DNA of 64,000 nucleotides from a virus. Under the pieces are notes generated by a model, which saw only the letters and a program-made list of their open reading frames with translations, made no database searches and was not told the origin of the DNA. Where the stretch lies: the IMG/VR virus record IMGVR_UViG_3300025086_000013, positions 30,935-94,934 of that record, one strand, 5' to 3'. Position numbers and translations under genes: made by a program. The stretch's first letter is position 1. Each line of letters begins with the position of its first letter. Shown here piece by piece: positions 12,001 through 19,237 of this stretch.

Positions 12001-12850
12001 CTTCACTTGCTATACCACCTGTTGCAACTGTTAAACCACCAAGTGCAACTTCTTCTACAAAAATACTACTAATAATACCAGCTGTATAAGAACTATTTAA
12101 AAATAAATCATTAACAAATCCACCAACACCACCTCTAGTAGAAGAGCCAACTCTCATTGCATCTCTCATAGATTCACCACCAACAAGATCTGTTTCAAGA
12201 CCATCACCAGTAAAGTAATCACCTATTGCTCTCCAGCTACTTGTAAATGCAGGACCAAACATATCTCCAAAAGCACCCATTGTTCTGCCCATATCATCCC
12301 ACCATGTACTATTTTGATTATAGTATACTTCATTATCTTGAAAAGGATGAAATCCTATATCTTGAAATTTAGGGTGTCTAAAGTATCTATCTGCATTCAT
12401 TTGCTTTTTACCATAGATAATAGGCTCTCTGTAACCAGCAGGAGTACCAGAAGTACTTTGATTTGCTACTTCATTTTTTCTACTAATAAATGCCTCTCTT
12501 CCTTCAGAAGTAGTTAAGTCAGGTATATTAGATGAATCAGTAAATGGATTTACATTTGGAGAAGAATTTCCTGGATAACCATCTCCTATATCTGGAATTT
12601 TTGGTAATACTGAATTAATATCATAAGAAGCTCTTTCAATTGCTTTTTTAGTATCAGGATCAACATTATAGTTATCAATATCTGTAATTGTAGAAGCCAT
12701 AAGCTTATCATCTATCTCATCCATTTGATATCCAGATAGTGCTTTTTCCTGTGTACTTATAGGCATAGTATTATTTACAGGAGGTTGAGATGTAGGTGTA
12801 GCAGGAATTTGGGTATTTGCTACTTGATTATTTGTATTTTCTTCTGCCAT
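1..12850 (-). CDS. Giant virion protein with crAss-type virion RNA polymerase core (3' end beyond window)
   Basis: At least 4,283 codons are visible from the ATG at 12850, and the frame is still open at the left edge. Residues 3958-3962 are DFDID, the three-aspartate metal loop of crAss/YonO-type single-chain RNA polymerases. About 39 residues earlier is RIPSQDKHS (R3919), matching the R-x-P segment that precedes the catalytic loop in this family and in cellular beta-prime subunits. Residues 2197-2201 are HEAFH, a zincin-type HExxH. Hydrophobic glycine/alanine-rich stretches near residues 253-285 and 588-612 could be membrane-inserting. The Cellulophaga phage phi14:2 polymerase gp66 has roughly 2,200 residues, so this is a larger fusion. 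By analogy it would be packaged, ejected and would transcribe early genes. The start lies 3 bases after the stop of the preceding gene. The motifs are seen; the virion location is inferred. Confidence 0.85.
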   Translation of the reverse strand, partial: MAEENTNNQVANTQIPATPTSQPPVNNTMPISTQEKALSGYQMDEIDDKLMASTITDIDNYNVDPDTKKAIERASYDINSVLPKIPDIGDGYPGNSSPNVNPFTDSSNIPDLTTSEGREAFISRKNEVANQSTSGTPAGYREPIIYGKKQMNADRYFRHPKFQDIGFHPFQDNEVYYNQNSTWWDDMGRTMGAFGDMFGPAFTSSWRAIGDYFTGDGLETDLVGGESMRDAMRVGSSTRGGVGGFVNDLFLNSSYTAGIISSIFVEEVALGGLTVATGGIASEVAALRTAGNLKRLFTAADKLNDVGRTATNYTQNFMQELGAIDKARDFYNFAKGNTYTARAGRWVMSGIAPETAYALSKINSTKNGVKNLSNLAKASKTFGGFYRDLRMINLAWSESKLEGGIQELDKREQYYIEALEKNGGAELSKEEWDAINYLSKGVGWSTAWKNFPIIWLSNKLVLDGALRGFKPIGRMLDETMEGAGGRILRSKAGSEKAFFDAGTGLKGVWNAGWKNGAKGAGAAGLRYLTANFAEGFQELAQEAVAAGTGYYYDGLFNEVMSTSLDLNIASVESARKSGNVKFKDAYAAAIHGEGVTFETFMSGFLMGGMVQPFQKILFEHMPQAYTYVTDKEKYDNYQKQKEKYVKNSVDALNEMWADPRNYFDPTKIDGLTQKQLNIEMLAASYEGRIMNFKDAKDQAIFSKLYTMIDLGKANEFKKKFQAYLNMDNAELLEAFSDSEASADDVRKRLSGMLERLGDMENNYNKFKDKFINPYDASKFKTNSLAWAQEAIRERAYQQAKMMLMFSNDTYQRSIQRMESILEKLAVDPVIDNLAANDIAALTDRNSMLQEMSILTEELKIEPEKNAPKDFKKQYENKKEKLKLLKEYYDVFYSKENETSTSEFDRRKIAKLRKAFNNYIDHLALTSGKNRGGADKDKLNEALDMIIDHKTLGGRMIDYYKASQVLNNSEMLVEVADRMSESMNRIWKENKKKYNIYKKLDTFIKKQERSKYLSALAKKGIFADADQAKIFLESGVLPTDYYSEDSKINVVTAKENPAAWKIIQDEKTNHNLIVEADKKSKEEEVGEEAEVDKENIDKGSIDDDTTEEDLDAIAKGAGQSPVQVTTLDNLQKFLDKDPNTKEMLHVLHDEYKIRWANDKSTNKGPLIIDINKFIKSEYGAPFARSRQKTYAIYEKLSAAKKRDKTFDQWLSANQGLASIIKIVNTQGLDVVDILYDNVMNNKTKVKAEIDSNEVEEYAMKIGIRLVRTDAYNKKTNKKDKFWEIRTFANDNAHDMHRGLDPEGKFLKDHYTNKSEADQAMKDLREKLQETTEFDFKTSENKTDTFKKGDIVEDKDGNTWQVASSKDNVEEYNNLKVVSTEGTGKIKYIDQENFDDGGWTVGSKIGAKKEDRKEINLPATKTTRLRMQEPLQFYAFNPEINGRKLYSDSEDARLELARQIMEMDPETIANFEIRIERSDAYETNVAGKETKDLDQFENFEGYEVNTKIKRGGSKYSVVLWSGKEQIAVLQSPSDVILLDKNNNKINPLKITSEQAHQLFRTNKDDKAAEKLQRTYAAAYLLEEKFEDLINKSDDGTVKMKLTDLMDEQKIGVKINKGIVAYPKKKSEMTKFDQLEYNTIGTMKVDGVPTDIYYIIDQRVSELGSEERLAEADRITNFPQDEKWQQKKYKEFRAEVKEAADRADLRNNFGRYVLVIKTPDGEITFAEMKSESKSTSEISNIIQKIKDRVSLTKLNVDEGGNFKKEKGSQPERVDKKFNYKFNEELDNGSGEKDIFGFSKGLFISGKPGETIKLEVTEFGNLQVDYSRKFKTIVGGKNVEVKLDYDATIYPKDLEKIESNDVEGFIKLIQEKLDKKEAEAKKDHKGKVKFHETNFKLDASAFRNSVPKDATFKDLKDNTSVNIKPWIRYNQRMDLVVNDPAGIQRILDNAADPYDNIENEQQGEDDTTVFDLDTWYKKDFEKSLNNNFEKVPEAVLEDIARKVNEKQELKKQEDIIFRSRANRRKILNYVAALKQNDPKAEQIENEEGLTPPQTMNQQDVKDLDKLKKEYKDLWVQKFEKIKSTFPEGTKGLRRKVLDEVAKDPQIIALKAKIDELEGSVLKVVKDDWDGRDIQDINVFINWVKQNLPDYISIEEIDNLQLKLKNNGITVGAFLMELRKVAGGEKFFGKIYTGNTSPYRYHEAFHAVFRLMLTETEIVKYLSLGKKGLMAQLKSENKSLDKAIEEFKLQSPVYTDMTKEQAIERMSEEWMADRFEEFKINPKKTKVDPEIKSFFRKVLDWIISIFSKVTPKKWKENQIDKLFEKIDSGKFKTANRQTNRFTEALAETNGGIAAPVFAIIPKKTIVKKEKVRRAGEIIEIDTPIKIYFTSNESDKITRNIAAAYWDLISQAKISKEKGIKPKDLLRKAVDLIVETQNPDRAEYNDYSALEILDQEEKYEALKDHKRQIRKGAREYLDLLQTKQEFETHVDEHDALESKEENGGEQWDDEANQQGGFKNLSTELRLFIATTSVKEQDKYGKDIIINPEAAPKDQLVLRTGVDYIQAYNSMLKSMAGAVDEISMLKKMLLFGETSVNGAAVIKNFFVRLYGQNGYQDAMTKIMEEGVVPTPLDPIFYQKVIKGFSQFRVDYIFALRDKASGKTSLFAANKKDDAHSQLALWGEAFDQVFQKLKPRIETNKKGQDVNVYSPYFTQLQDVLDRLRSQMRKNTISDSLLKKVSKEIAADLEKLTGISLSAAYVQYSILSTGKTDAVTPYQSSITDLFDENPVTIEDLSELEQSLVRGENLFLDNQNAEELEALQEDIESKAEQEKPEGIKKRLGKWALANAAFDETVGTTVFLDPKGNYIYAHQLPTYHLQKIAMINKQGGLEEVMNNDATGYLAQNFLANDKRMQKLGELKKLKAIRMIGMKETTTTTTKDGTVIENKGLDANNMPGVSYGEMRPNEFLANMINMYLLNFNPVTGKIDEIEYTNENGKIDYFSTSPILIRVLSESNTSDWIEAPVNKAVETNKKTGDVSLRKDYLDNWIAEVEKEYNIILEETEKLLNPTADEDIIDGFNDANSLEEINDTKNDLNQKKYRAYKLTQTSEVTTIRRTADKRVEVTEDAVKKRLGSADFPLITKEGATQKVFLKKGGITGMRENTRATVIINGIEYQVAHQGIVQRTDVNIDAVIEELGDSIQKDSDDVFKFEVIDNDNNTYYVKSKRLQEWFNGVKGNGNNILHRIKIQPIEDAQIERAELGEFEQEGNVFDNSLKRHLEKEARKAKSFKDAMASFKHESGITSQEFIQEALLAQSDEFIKTAKKIKAEKLIDNRIKTQLSINKKEGKADRGVNQETKTSMEALNLKANQLEYNLKQIFLSNWLNTKSINQLLLGNQAMKIKDPIDAIKRAKMQNAAGKSAKSIITAPSLGVKHTLTEIDMIVFNDPEIDSEFYTDKPGDAISQTDAQVYGTLKGFRYKYFGLGELTKQQANLIDRLEKGEQITGEEMFGAADKSSIGYKQLDAQLNSKKWVYGDGSIFIKMSETYLIPDDDSYIDVNTGVRTPYPHRIKQYNLRTKLETWEKENNRVIMAVPKSASKMFNKNIAEHADLFESNTFINSKNVSVLNADYMRLQQVTPSNKTEIVDPRQIKNLILNEQDPSVEVVIGDKTITIGELKSLYHYSISNRVELKYLDRRSLIFDLSTALGEIDKSFNANEVSLDLKSFLDFAIAALESSQSKSQYLEFFSYDRITGQPNYELNNPITIQKMSELFMTFFSKGVLSEKQPGHNVVLMSDYGVNVVKRVDAKDKDGNPIAWTVVSTEGFKRMSDSEKSKLALDNEGNPVATENTDGKFSGLEVGDLYIDRLRYDVQEYKRNKDGKLMKDENNQLIPTDLVYAEFILPPHFREIMENLDPTKPIPDAIAKQFGVRIPSQDKHSAINLKIVDFMSAAKGSTAVFPRELIEVSGADFDIDKLYIQNKEFYTDTQGNFKEYGKGATLNEQFADYIRYKTLEYQNDKGSSMAMAVKKWRSNKGILYDSKYEIEKPADVIFDEYLTWATKDKKSGLLSGTDPKNVKAKWAKENGYDYDPTKNENETGGFDPLYKDEIDVNEKATDAQIMEFFGKNKHIAGALKVLGLPVTKNEYKEFRESNKKEYTYKDSKGKKQTGVLYSEPYAGGYNNNILDYKFALLGNNGMTKVLPGRRLGIKNEPAVIDPLADMWEKIKDRLPTLAAKAGEAGMDIDNMNGQTIAYTNVKEGARNIGSVVLPNVYLGWLKDFKISLREKNDFVSLPIPR
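965..979 (-). other. RNA polymerase catalytic metal-binding loop DFDID
   Basis: The minus-strand codons read D-F-D-I-D, in frame with the ATG at 12850 (residues 3958-3962). The flanks are SGA before and KLYIQ after, which fits the G-[SA]-DFDxDKL[YF] pattern of crAss-like polymerases as I remember it. The three aspartates would hold the catalytic magnesium in the double-psi beta-barrel. Confidence 0.85.
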
Positions 12851-12853
12851 TGG

Positions 12854-15800
12854 TTATTTTTTATCTTCCTCATTAATATCATTATTTCTTGCAGTCCATT
12901 GAACTGCAGCATTTTGTTTAAGGAATTCTTGTGTTGTTGAAAAATGTGCATTTAATTTTCTCACATCAACTACTGACTCTGAATGTCTTCCAGCATCTGG
13001 CTCAAAGTTTCCTGTGTCAGGATTATATCCATACATAGTAATACGTTCCATATATTGTCCATTACCATTAACATAATAAACAACTTCTCCCCCACCTTCT
13101 ATTGGGACCGGTTGATAAGTTTTAGCAGAAGAATTATCTATAATAATTTGTAGTGCATTAGGTCTGTTTCTAGACATATTTTTAGGATTGTTTTGTCTGT
13201 CAAACTCTTCTTTAACTAAAATTGTTATTTGATTGTTTGTTCCTTTCATTAGGTCTTCAATGTTTTTAGCATCACCATCATTATTGTTTAAACTAAGACC
13301 TGCATATTTTTTCATTTCATCTTGTGGAATTGTTAAAACATATCCTGAGTAATAATCATATTCTCCAGTTGCTTCATTATAAACTCTGCTTTCTTGACCA
13401 CCCATCATTTGAGACCATGAAATAGTTGCATTTCTTTCATCTGCTTCAGTATCACCATTTACAAAATCCCTTAACCAATGACTTTGAAGAAATAATTTTG
13501 CAGCTGCATCATCAGTAGTTTCATCTGGAAATTGAGTTTCATAATTTCCAAATTTAATTATAGTTGTAGCATCAGGAGCTTTTAAAGCTTGAGTAAGTCC
13601 ATAGAAATTATCTAAGGCAGCTGGGTTATCTTCAATATTAACACTATTTATATAAGAGAAATTTTTAGGATAAATTATTTGATCTGATCCTAATATTTCA
13701 TCTTGACCATATAAATCATTAAATACATGTGGTGTAGGATATTCTCCATTCTTAGCTTTTTCATGTGTAAATATAGTATTAAGTTGAGTAGTCATATCAT
13801 CATAGTGTGCATCTGCAAGTTCTAAAGCTTTAACTTTATTATATTGCCAACCGTTGTTTCCATCCCAATACCAAAGTTCTCCTCTTAAACTATTCTGTCT
13901 ACTCATAAAATTATTTGCATTAGGATCATCAAATGGTGAATTACCATTTTCATTTTTACCCCCATTACCATAATAACTATTTAAATAATTTGTTAGATCT
14001 CCAAGGCCATCATTATTATGTGTTACACTTCCATCAGTTCCAACTGTAGCAGTACCTCTACCTTGAGTTTGCATTAATATCATATTTCTATATTCATTTT
14101 TAGATAAATGTATTAAATCAGAATTAAAAATTCTACTACGAAAACTTTCTGTTCCCGTGTATCCTTCATCTACTAACCAAGGAACTTGTTCTTCAATCCA
14201 ATCCCAATGATTTTGACCATCTGCTCTTACAGCATCTTCAGGTGCAAATATATCTGCGTCAGTAAATCCATATCTACCTAGGTCATAATATCCTTGTGTT
14301 ACAACTAAATCACTATATCCATTTCTAGCATTTACAGCATATTGAGAATTTGGTTCTTGATTCTTTAATATATTTAAACCTTGTTGTTCTATCTTTTTAA
14401 AGTTTTCGCTAACCTCTGGAAGATAGGCTTCTGCACCTGCAATTTCTACACTAAGTTGTCCTAAATTATCTAATAATTGTTCACCCCATTTACCTCTAAA
14501 ATTAGTTCTTAATGCAACTGCTGGTCCACCACCTTCGGGTTTTATATATTCTACATCTGAATACCACTCATGTGCTTGATTGTATATCCTTTTTAATTGA
14601 TCATAATTTTCAGCTTTTAAAAAATGAGATTTAGCTTCTTGCATACTAACTACATTAGGATTGTTAGGATCTTTTGAAATATCAAATCCACCACCTGCTC
14701 CTCCATTCCATACTGAAGCAGCATCTCCTATATTATCATATATTTGTTCTACAAAACCAAACATATATTTTGTATTATCTTCATATGCATCATTTAAAGC
14801 TCCCCAATTTTCTGCAATTACATCAACATCAATTGCTTCTCCAGTTCTAGCAGCATCTCCTGCATCATTCCATGTAGAAATAATTTGATCCATAATATCA
14901 CCTCTACTTCCTTTTCCTTTTCCTGGATCACCATCTTTACCTTTATTCTTTAATTTCTGAAGCTCCATGTCATTTGCATGTTTAATAGCTTCCATATTCA
15001 TGTCATGAATTTGTTGAGATTCTATTTTTGCTGCTTCAAATATTTGTTTTTTTCTTTGTAGTTCTGCTTTATTTACTTCATATACTTGTTCGTGTGATCT
15101 TGTTGCATATTGTACAGCTGTATTATACATATCTGTTTTTAATGCACCATACATATAAGCTCCATATGCTTTGTTTGCTAATGCTCTTTCATCATCTGTA
15201 GGAGATTTTTGATCTTGAATGTGTGTACTTAATTTATCTCTAGTTTTTCTTTTTAGACTTAATTCAACTTGTTTTTTAAATAAGAAATCATCTTCTACAC
15301 TTCCTGTTTTAATGCCATATGTTTTTTTATATTCTTCCCATTGTTCTACAGTTAAAGCATCACCTTTTAATTCTGTATCTAGTTTAGCTAATTCTATAGT
15401 CTCATCTTTTGTACCTTCTGTTAATTGATCATTTCTCCATTGCCTTTTTGCAGCATTTATGTCTCCCCCGAATTTATCTTTATTTGCTTCTGCCCATTCT
15501 CTTTCTCTTACCTTAGCTTGAACAAAATACCCTTCTTTAATTTTTGGATCATCTTGAAATGCTTGTGCTAAAAACTCCATGGGTACATTTCTATATTTAG
15601 TTTCCCCATTTTCATCTGTATAAGGTTGACTAGTCATACCCATACCATTAACATGCTGCACCATGTAATCACCTTCAAAGGTTGTATACTTTATTGACAT
15701 TGCATCTTTAGTATCACCATCACCGTTTGGATCAGATAATAGTCTTTGCCCTTCTAGAAATAAATTTGGATTTTTTACATACCTTGGCATTGGTGCTGAT

Positions 15801-16282
15801 AAGGCTGCTTCATCAGTTCCATTTATAAAATCTTGCATTTCATAATCCATCCATACATCACCATCTCTCCAATAAAGCTCGCGTCTATCTCTATTATTAG
15901 AGTTCTTATATCTTTCCATTTCTCTTTTTTGACTTTGGTATCCTTTAGTATACATTAAGTCTTTAACTATATTCTTATCTTCATAAAAAGGTCTAAATAA
16001 AGCTTTTGCTGTTTCAACATTTTGTTGTAATGAAAGATCTAAACCACTAACTTGTTTTAATTTACTACTGAGTTGGTTAGCATATTGATCTCTTTTTATT
16101 TTATTATTCTCCCTAGATAAAGGAGCATATACTACTTGTCCATATAAGTCATTAATAGCTTTATGGTTAGTGTCATACCTATCTTGTCTAATTTGTAATA
16201 CATCCTGAAGAAATTTATAGTCAGGAGTAAACGGCTCTAACTGAGGTATGTAAGTTTGAACATTTGGTAAATAACTAGGCAT
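12854..16282 (-). CDS. Large virion cargo-type protein upstream of the polymerase giant
   Basis: 1,142 residues with an ATG start at 16282. The N-terminus YLPNVQTYIPQLEPFTPDY resembles crAss-like proteins that precede the polymerase genes and are considered internal (cargo or ejection) virion proteins; this is from memory, not a search. The body is hydrophilic and helical. A Lys/Gln/Glu-rich stretch around residues 395-440 looks like coiled coil. Residues 184-193 (DPNGDGDTKD) form an EF-hand-like calcium loop. No enzymatic motif or signal peptide was recognised. The stop is 3 bases before the polymerase giant's start, so the two are almost certainly co-transcribed and probably act together. 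The exact role is unknown. Confidence 0.7.
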   Translation of the reverse strand: MPSYLPNVQTYIPQLEPFTPDYKFLQDVLQIRQDRYDTNHKAINDLYGQVVYAPLSRENNKIKRDQYANQLSSKLKQVSGLDLSLQQNVETAKALFRPFYEDKNIVKDLMYTKGYQSQKREMERYKNSNNRDRRELYWRDGDVWMDYEMQDFINGTDEAALSAPMPRYVKNPNLFLEGQRLLSDPNGDGDTKDAMSIKYTTFEGDYMVQHVNGMGMTSQPYTDENGETKYRNVPMEFLAQAFQDDPKIKEGYFVQAKVREREWAEANKDKFGGDINAAKRQWRNDQLTEGTKDETIELAKLDTELKGDALTVEQWEEYKKTYGIKTGSVEDDFLFKKQVELSLKRKTRDKLSTHIQDQKSPTDDERALANKAYGAYMYGALKTDMYNTAVQYATRSHEQVYEVNKAELQRKKQIFEAAKIESQQIHDMNMEAIKHANDMELQKLKNKGKDGDPGKGKGSRGDIMDQIISTWNDAGDAARTGEAIDVDVIAENWGALNDAYEDNTKYMFGFVEQIYDNIGDAASVWNGGAGGGFDISKDPNNPNVVSMQEAKSHFLKAENYDQLKRIYNQAHEWYSDVEYIKPEGGGPAVALRTNFRGKWGEQLLDNLGQLSVEIAGAEAYLPEVSENFKKIEQQGLNILKNQEPNSQYAVNARNGYSDLVVTQGYYDLGRYGFTDADIFAPEDAVRADGQNHWDWIEEQVPWLVDEGYTGTESFRSRIFNSDLIHLSKNEYRNMILMQTQGRGTATVGTDGSVTHNNDGLGDLTNYLNSYYGNGGKNENGNSPFDDPNANNFMSRQNSLRGELWYWDGNNGWQYNKVKALELADAHYDDMTTQLNTIFTHEKAKNGEYPTPHVFNDLYGQDEILGSDQIIYPKNFSYINSVNIEDNPAALDNFYGLTQALKAPDATTIIKFGNYETQFPDETTDDAAAKLFLQSHWLRDFVNGDTEADERNATISWSQMMGGQESRVYNEATGEYDYYSGYVLTIPQDEMKKYAGLSLNNNDGDAKNIEDLMKGTNNQITILVKEEFDRQNNPKNMSRNRPNALQIIIDNSSAKTYQPVPIEGGGEVVYYVNGNGQYMERITMYGYNPDTGNFEPDAGRHSESVVDVRKLNAHFSTTQEFLKQNAAVQWTARNNDINEEDKK

Positions 16283-16344
16283 ATATCAAAAATACTAAAA
16301 TTTTTTAAGTTTTTCTATTAATCTTAATACACTTTTAAGGTGTA

Positions 16345-19236
16345 CTAATATGTGTTTCTTTTTACAAGTTTCCTTTTTGGTCTCTCTAATCCAAATCTAA
16401 CAATAGGTAAAAAAGGTGTTTCAGAGCCATATGCTTGTGTAGGCAATGTTTGAGTCAATGGTGTAGTGTTTAAACCACCTGGATACATTGATTCATTTGC
16501 AACTATATTTGCATAAGGACTAACTGATTCTGTTTGTGTACCTGTTGTTTGACTTAATATATCTGATACAACCTTTTCACTAATACCATCATCCATATAA
16601 GGATCAAGTTTTTCTAGAACATCTAATTGATCTTCTAAAAGATCTTTTTGATTTTCTTTATTTGGATAGAATGCTTTAGGATCTGTTATATCAATTATAC
16701 CACCAGTTGATGGGTCAATATCAAACTGAGGATAAGTCATATTTAAATTATGAGTCTTTGCTCTATTAGTATAAGCATTTTGTAATTGAGATGTAATCTT
16801 CTCATTTGCAGCTCTTAATGCATTATCATAATTTTCTTCAACTAACATTGTCTTATCATATAAGTTAGATAATTCTTTTTTGTTAGCTTGCTGAGTTCTC
16901 ATTTTAATTTCTGCATTTTTAGTAGAAACATCATTTGCAATTTTTGCATTTTGATTATCTACATTAGCCATTGCATCTGCAATTTGATCTGCTGCAACAC
17001 CTTGAGCTTTAGCTTGTACAGCAGCAGCTCTTTGTGGACCAGCAAAAGCAGATGCTGTACTTGCAGCAATTGCAGCTTGTTCACCTATCTTAGCAATTTG
17101 TCTTGTAGGATCTAAAAATACTGGATCTATTAAATTCTCTTGATAAGTCATTCCAATAGGATATCTTTTCTTTAAACTAAACTTATTGTCAACAGCATTC
17201 ATTATTCCTAATTGATCTTGTAACCAAAACTCTGGATCTTTTTCTTCTATTTGTTGAACCTCTTCTTCTATATCTTCTCCACATACACAACCTGTTCCTT
17301 CTTCATTATATGGTATCCAAGCCTTTCCTGCTGCAGCACAATCTGCTGCTTTTTGTGCAGCATCTGGACACTCATCTGTTTCATGTAAAGTTGATACACT
17401 TTGACGGTTATATGTATTACCATAATAACCATCATCAGATGAAATATTTTTATTTTCTCCTAGCTTTTCATCACCAACACCGGTTGCTGCAAATGTAGTG
17501 CCCTCTAACATATCACCATAATTATCATCTCTAGACATTTGATCCATTGTTATATAGAAATTTTGCATTTGCTTTATATCATCTTGGCTCATTGGCTCAC
17601 CTTCATAACCATGATTTTCTTTTAAATCTTTAATTGTATCATTATATTTCCAATTAACTTCTTCAACATACTTACCATCATCACCTTTTATTTTTTTACC
17701 ATCAGCATCTCTTCTATATTTTGTATCCCAGCCTTCATCACTTAAATAATCAGAATCATAATGCTCGCCTAAAAGATTTTTTTGTTTTGTATCTTCATAA
17801 AACAATTGATCTACTTGAGCCATTTGTTCTGTAGTTAATGAATCTACTCCTAATTGAGTTGCATACTTTTTATAAAATTCTGTTCTAAAATCTCCCCATT
17901 CATCACTTTCCCAATTTTCTGTAAGATCTGTTCTTTGTTTTTTACTACTAACTTCATTTCCATCTTGATACCTTGGAGTTCCTCCATATATAAATTCTTT
18001 TAAAGGATTTTGCTCAAAAGGATTTCCACCATGTTTTACGTAACTATAGTCTTTATTTGGATCAGGTATTGTTGAATCAGCTAATGCATTTCTTACAGGA
18101 TTACCAGCAAACATATCTGCAGTAGCTGCCATTCCTACTACATCTCCAGGACCAGGAACTGCAGAAACTAAATTAGTTACAGCATCAGTATTATACCTAG
18201 CTTTTAAAGTTGGATCATCTGTTGCCCAAGCTCTACCTTTACTCACTCCCGCATTTACTAAATCAGGAACTGCACCAAGTACAGGAAAATTTCCTGCAAC
18301 TTGTAAACCTCCTTGCAATGCATCTAGCCAACCTCCCTTTTGTGCCATAGGAATTCCAATAGGTGGAGGTGCTCCTTCAATACCACCTTCACCTTGAGGA
18401 TTAGTTGATCCTTGTCTTGTTCCATATGGTGGAATAGGTTGTGGTGGTTTTGGTAACGTAGATTGATAAAAATTATTAAATGTTTGTTTTGTTTCTAAAT
18501 CTGATATAGGTGCTTCTAAACCTTGCTGTGCTTGTTGCAATTGAGCATTTGCTTGATCTATTTTTAAAGCAAATTCTTCAGGGTTTATTCCTTGCATTTT
18601 TAAATAAGGAAATGCTGCTTTTGGAACACCTGAATCAAATCCTTTTTTAGCTTCTTGAACAAAAGCAAGATGAGATAACTTTTTCTTATTTTTGTCTAAC
18701 ATGTATTCTGCAGTATCTACAGAAATTTTATCTGCATGAGGATCATCTAAAACTCCAATGAATTTATTTAAATCATATTTTTTTGAAACTTTTGCAGGAG
18801 TTATTTTTTTCTTAGAATCAATTCCTAGTTCTTTTAACTCTCCTTTATTAAGCTTCATTGATCTTGTATCTGAATAAATAAATGATTGCTCAGGTAGATT
18901 TAAAGGGGTTCCTCCACTGTTATGTCGGTTACCAGCTATGTTATATAATTCAAATGATCCGTCATTATTTAAATCAGTTAAAGCTGTTTCACCTTTTTCT
19001 GCTTCAAGATTTGCTTCATCTCTAGGAACTGGTTTAAGAGTATTATTAATAGTTCCTCCAGATGGAAAAAATGGAATATCACCATTAGAACCTGATGGAG
19101 TATATTGAGGAAATGTATTTAAACTATAATTACGTTGCACACCAGTTTTAAATCCACCGTGTTGCATAGATTTAACAATTTTACCATTTGAAACTGAATA
19201 CCCTGAAGGTAATTTATTTATTTTAACTCTTGCCAT
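16345..19236 (-). CDS. Conserved crAss-like large virion protein, cargo type
   Basis: 963 residues, ATG at 19236, TAG stop. The first 150 residues (PREEANLEAE-like PRDEANLEAE, a DLNNDGSFEL calcium-type loop at 88-97, then an S-G-G-T-P-L-N-L-P segment) match, as I recall, a widely conserved crAss-like protein of unknown function. Short Q-x-G-G elements occur (MQHGGF at 24-29, AQKGGW, and YGGTPRYQDG). A glycine/alanine-rich amphipathic stretch follows AQKGGW and could interact with membranes. Near residue 620 there are six cysteines in about 40 residues (CPD, DC, GCVCG), possibly a metal site or disulfide knot. Residues around 710-790 are alanine/glutamine-rich and look like coiled coil. The next upstream stop is 2 bases before this start, so it belongs to the giant-protein operon. 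Confidence 0.72.
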   Translation of the reverse strand: MARVKINKLPSGYSVSNGKIVKSMQHGGFKTGVQRNYSLNTFPQYTPSGSNGDIPFFPSGGTINNTLKPVPRDEANLEAEKGETALTDLNNDGSFELYNIAGNRHNSGGTPLNLPEQSFIYSDTRSMKLNKGELKELGIDSKKKITPAKVSKKYDLNKFIGVLDDPHADKISVDTAEYMLDKNKKKLSHLAFVQEAKKGFDSGVPKAAFPYLKMQGINPEEFALKIDQANAQLQQAQQGLEAPISDLETKQTFNNFYQSTLPKPPQPIPPYGTRQGSTNPQGEGGIEGAPPPIGIPMAQKGGWLDALQGGLQVAGNFPVLGAVPDLVNAGVSKGRAWATDDPTLKARYNTDAVTNLVSAVPGPGDVVGMAATADMFAGNPVRNALADSTIPDPNKDYSYVKHGGNPFEQNPLKEFIYGGTPRYQDGNEVSSKKQRTDLTENWESDEWGDFRTEFYKKYATQLGVDSLTTEQMAQVDQLFYEDTKQKNLLGEHYDSDYLSDEGWDTKYRRDADGKKIKGDDGKYVEEVNWKYNDTIKDLKENHGYEGEPMSQDDIKQMQNFYITMDQMSRDDNYGDMLEGTTFAATGVGDEKLGENKNISSDDGYYGNTYNRQSVSTLHETDECPDAAQKAADCAAAGKAWIPYNEEGTGCVCGEDIEEEVQQIEEKDPEFWLQDQLGIMNAVDNKFSLKKRYPIGMTYQENLIDPVFLDPTRQIAKIGEQAAIAASTASAFAGPQRAAAVQAKAQGVAADQIADAMANVDNQNAKIANDVSTKNAEIKMRTQQANKKELSNLYDKTMLVEENYDNALRAANEKITSQLQNAYTNRAKTHNLNMTYPQFDIDPSTGGIIDITDPKAFYPNKENQKDLLEDQLDVLEKLDPYMDDGISEKVVSDILSQTTGTQTESVSPYANIVANESMYPGGLNTTPLTQTLPTQAYGSETPFLPIVRFGLERPKRKLVKRNTY

Positions 19237-19237
19237 A

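Noticed and set aside
16328-16344. Hairpin TACACTT/AGGTGTA between the 963-aa and 1,142-aa genes as a terminator
   Set aside because: The stem is weak with a three-base loop, and the minus-strand bases after it are not U-rich, so read-through is expected.
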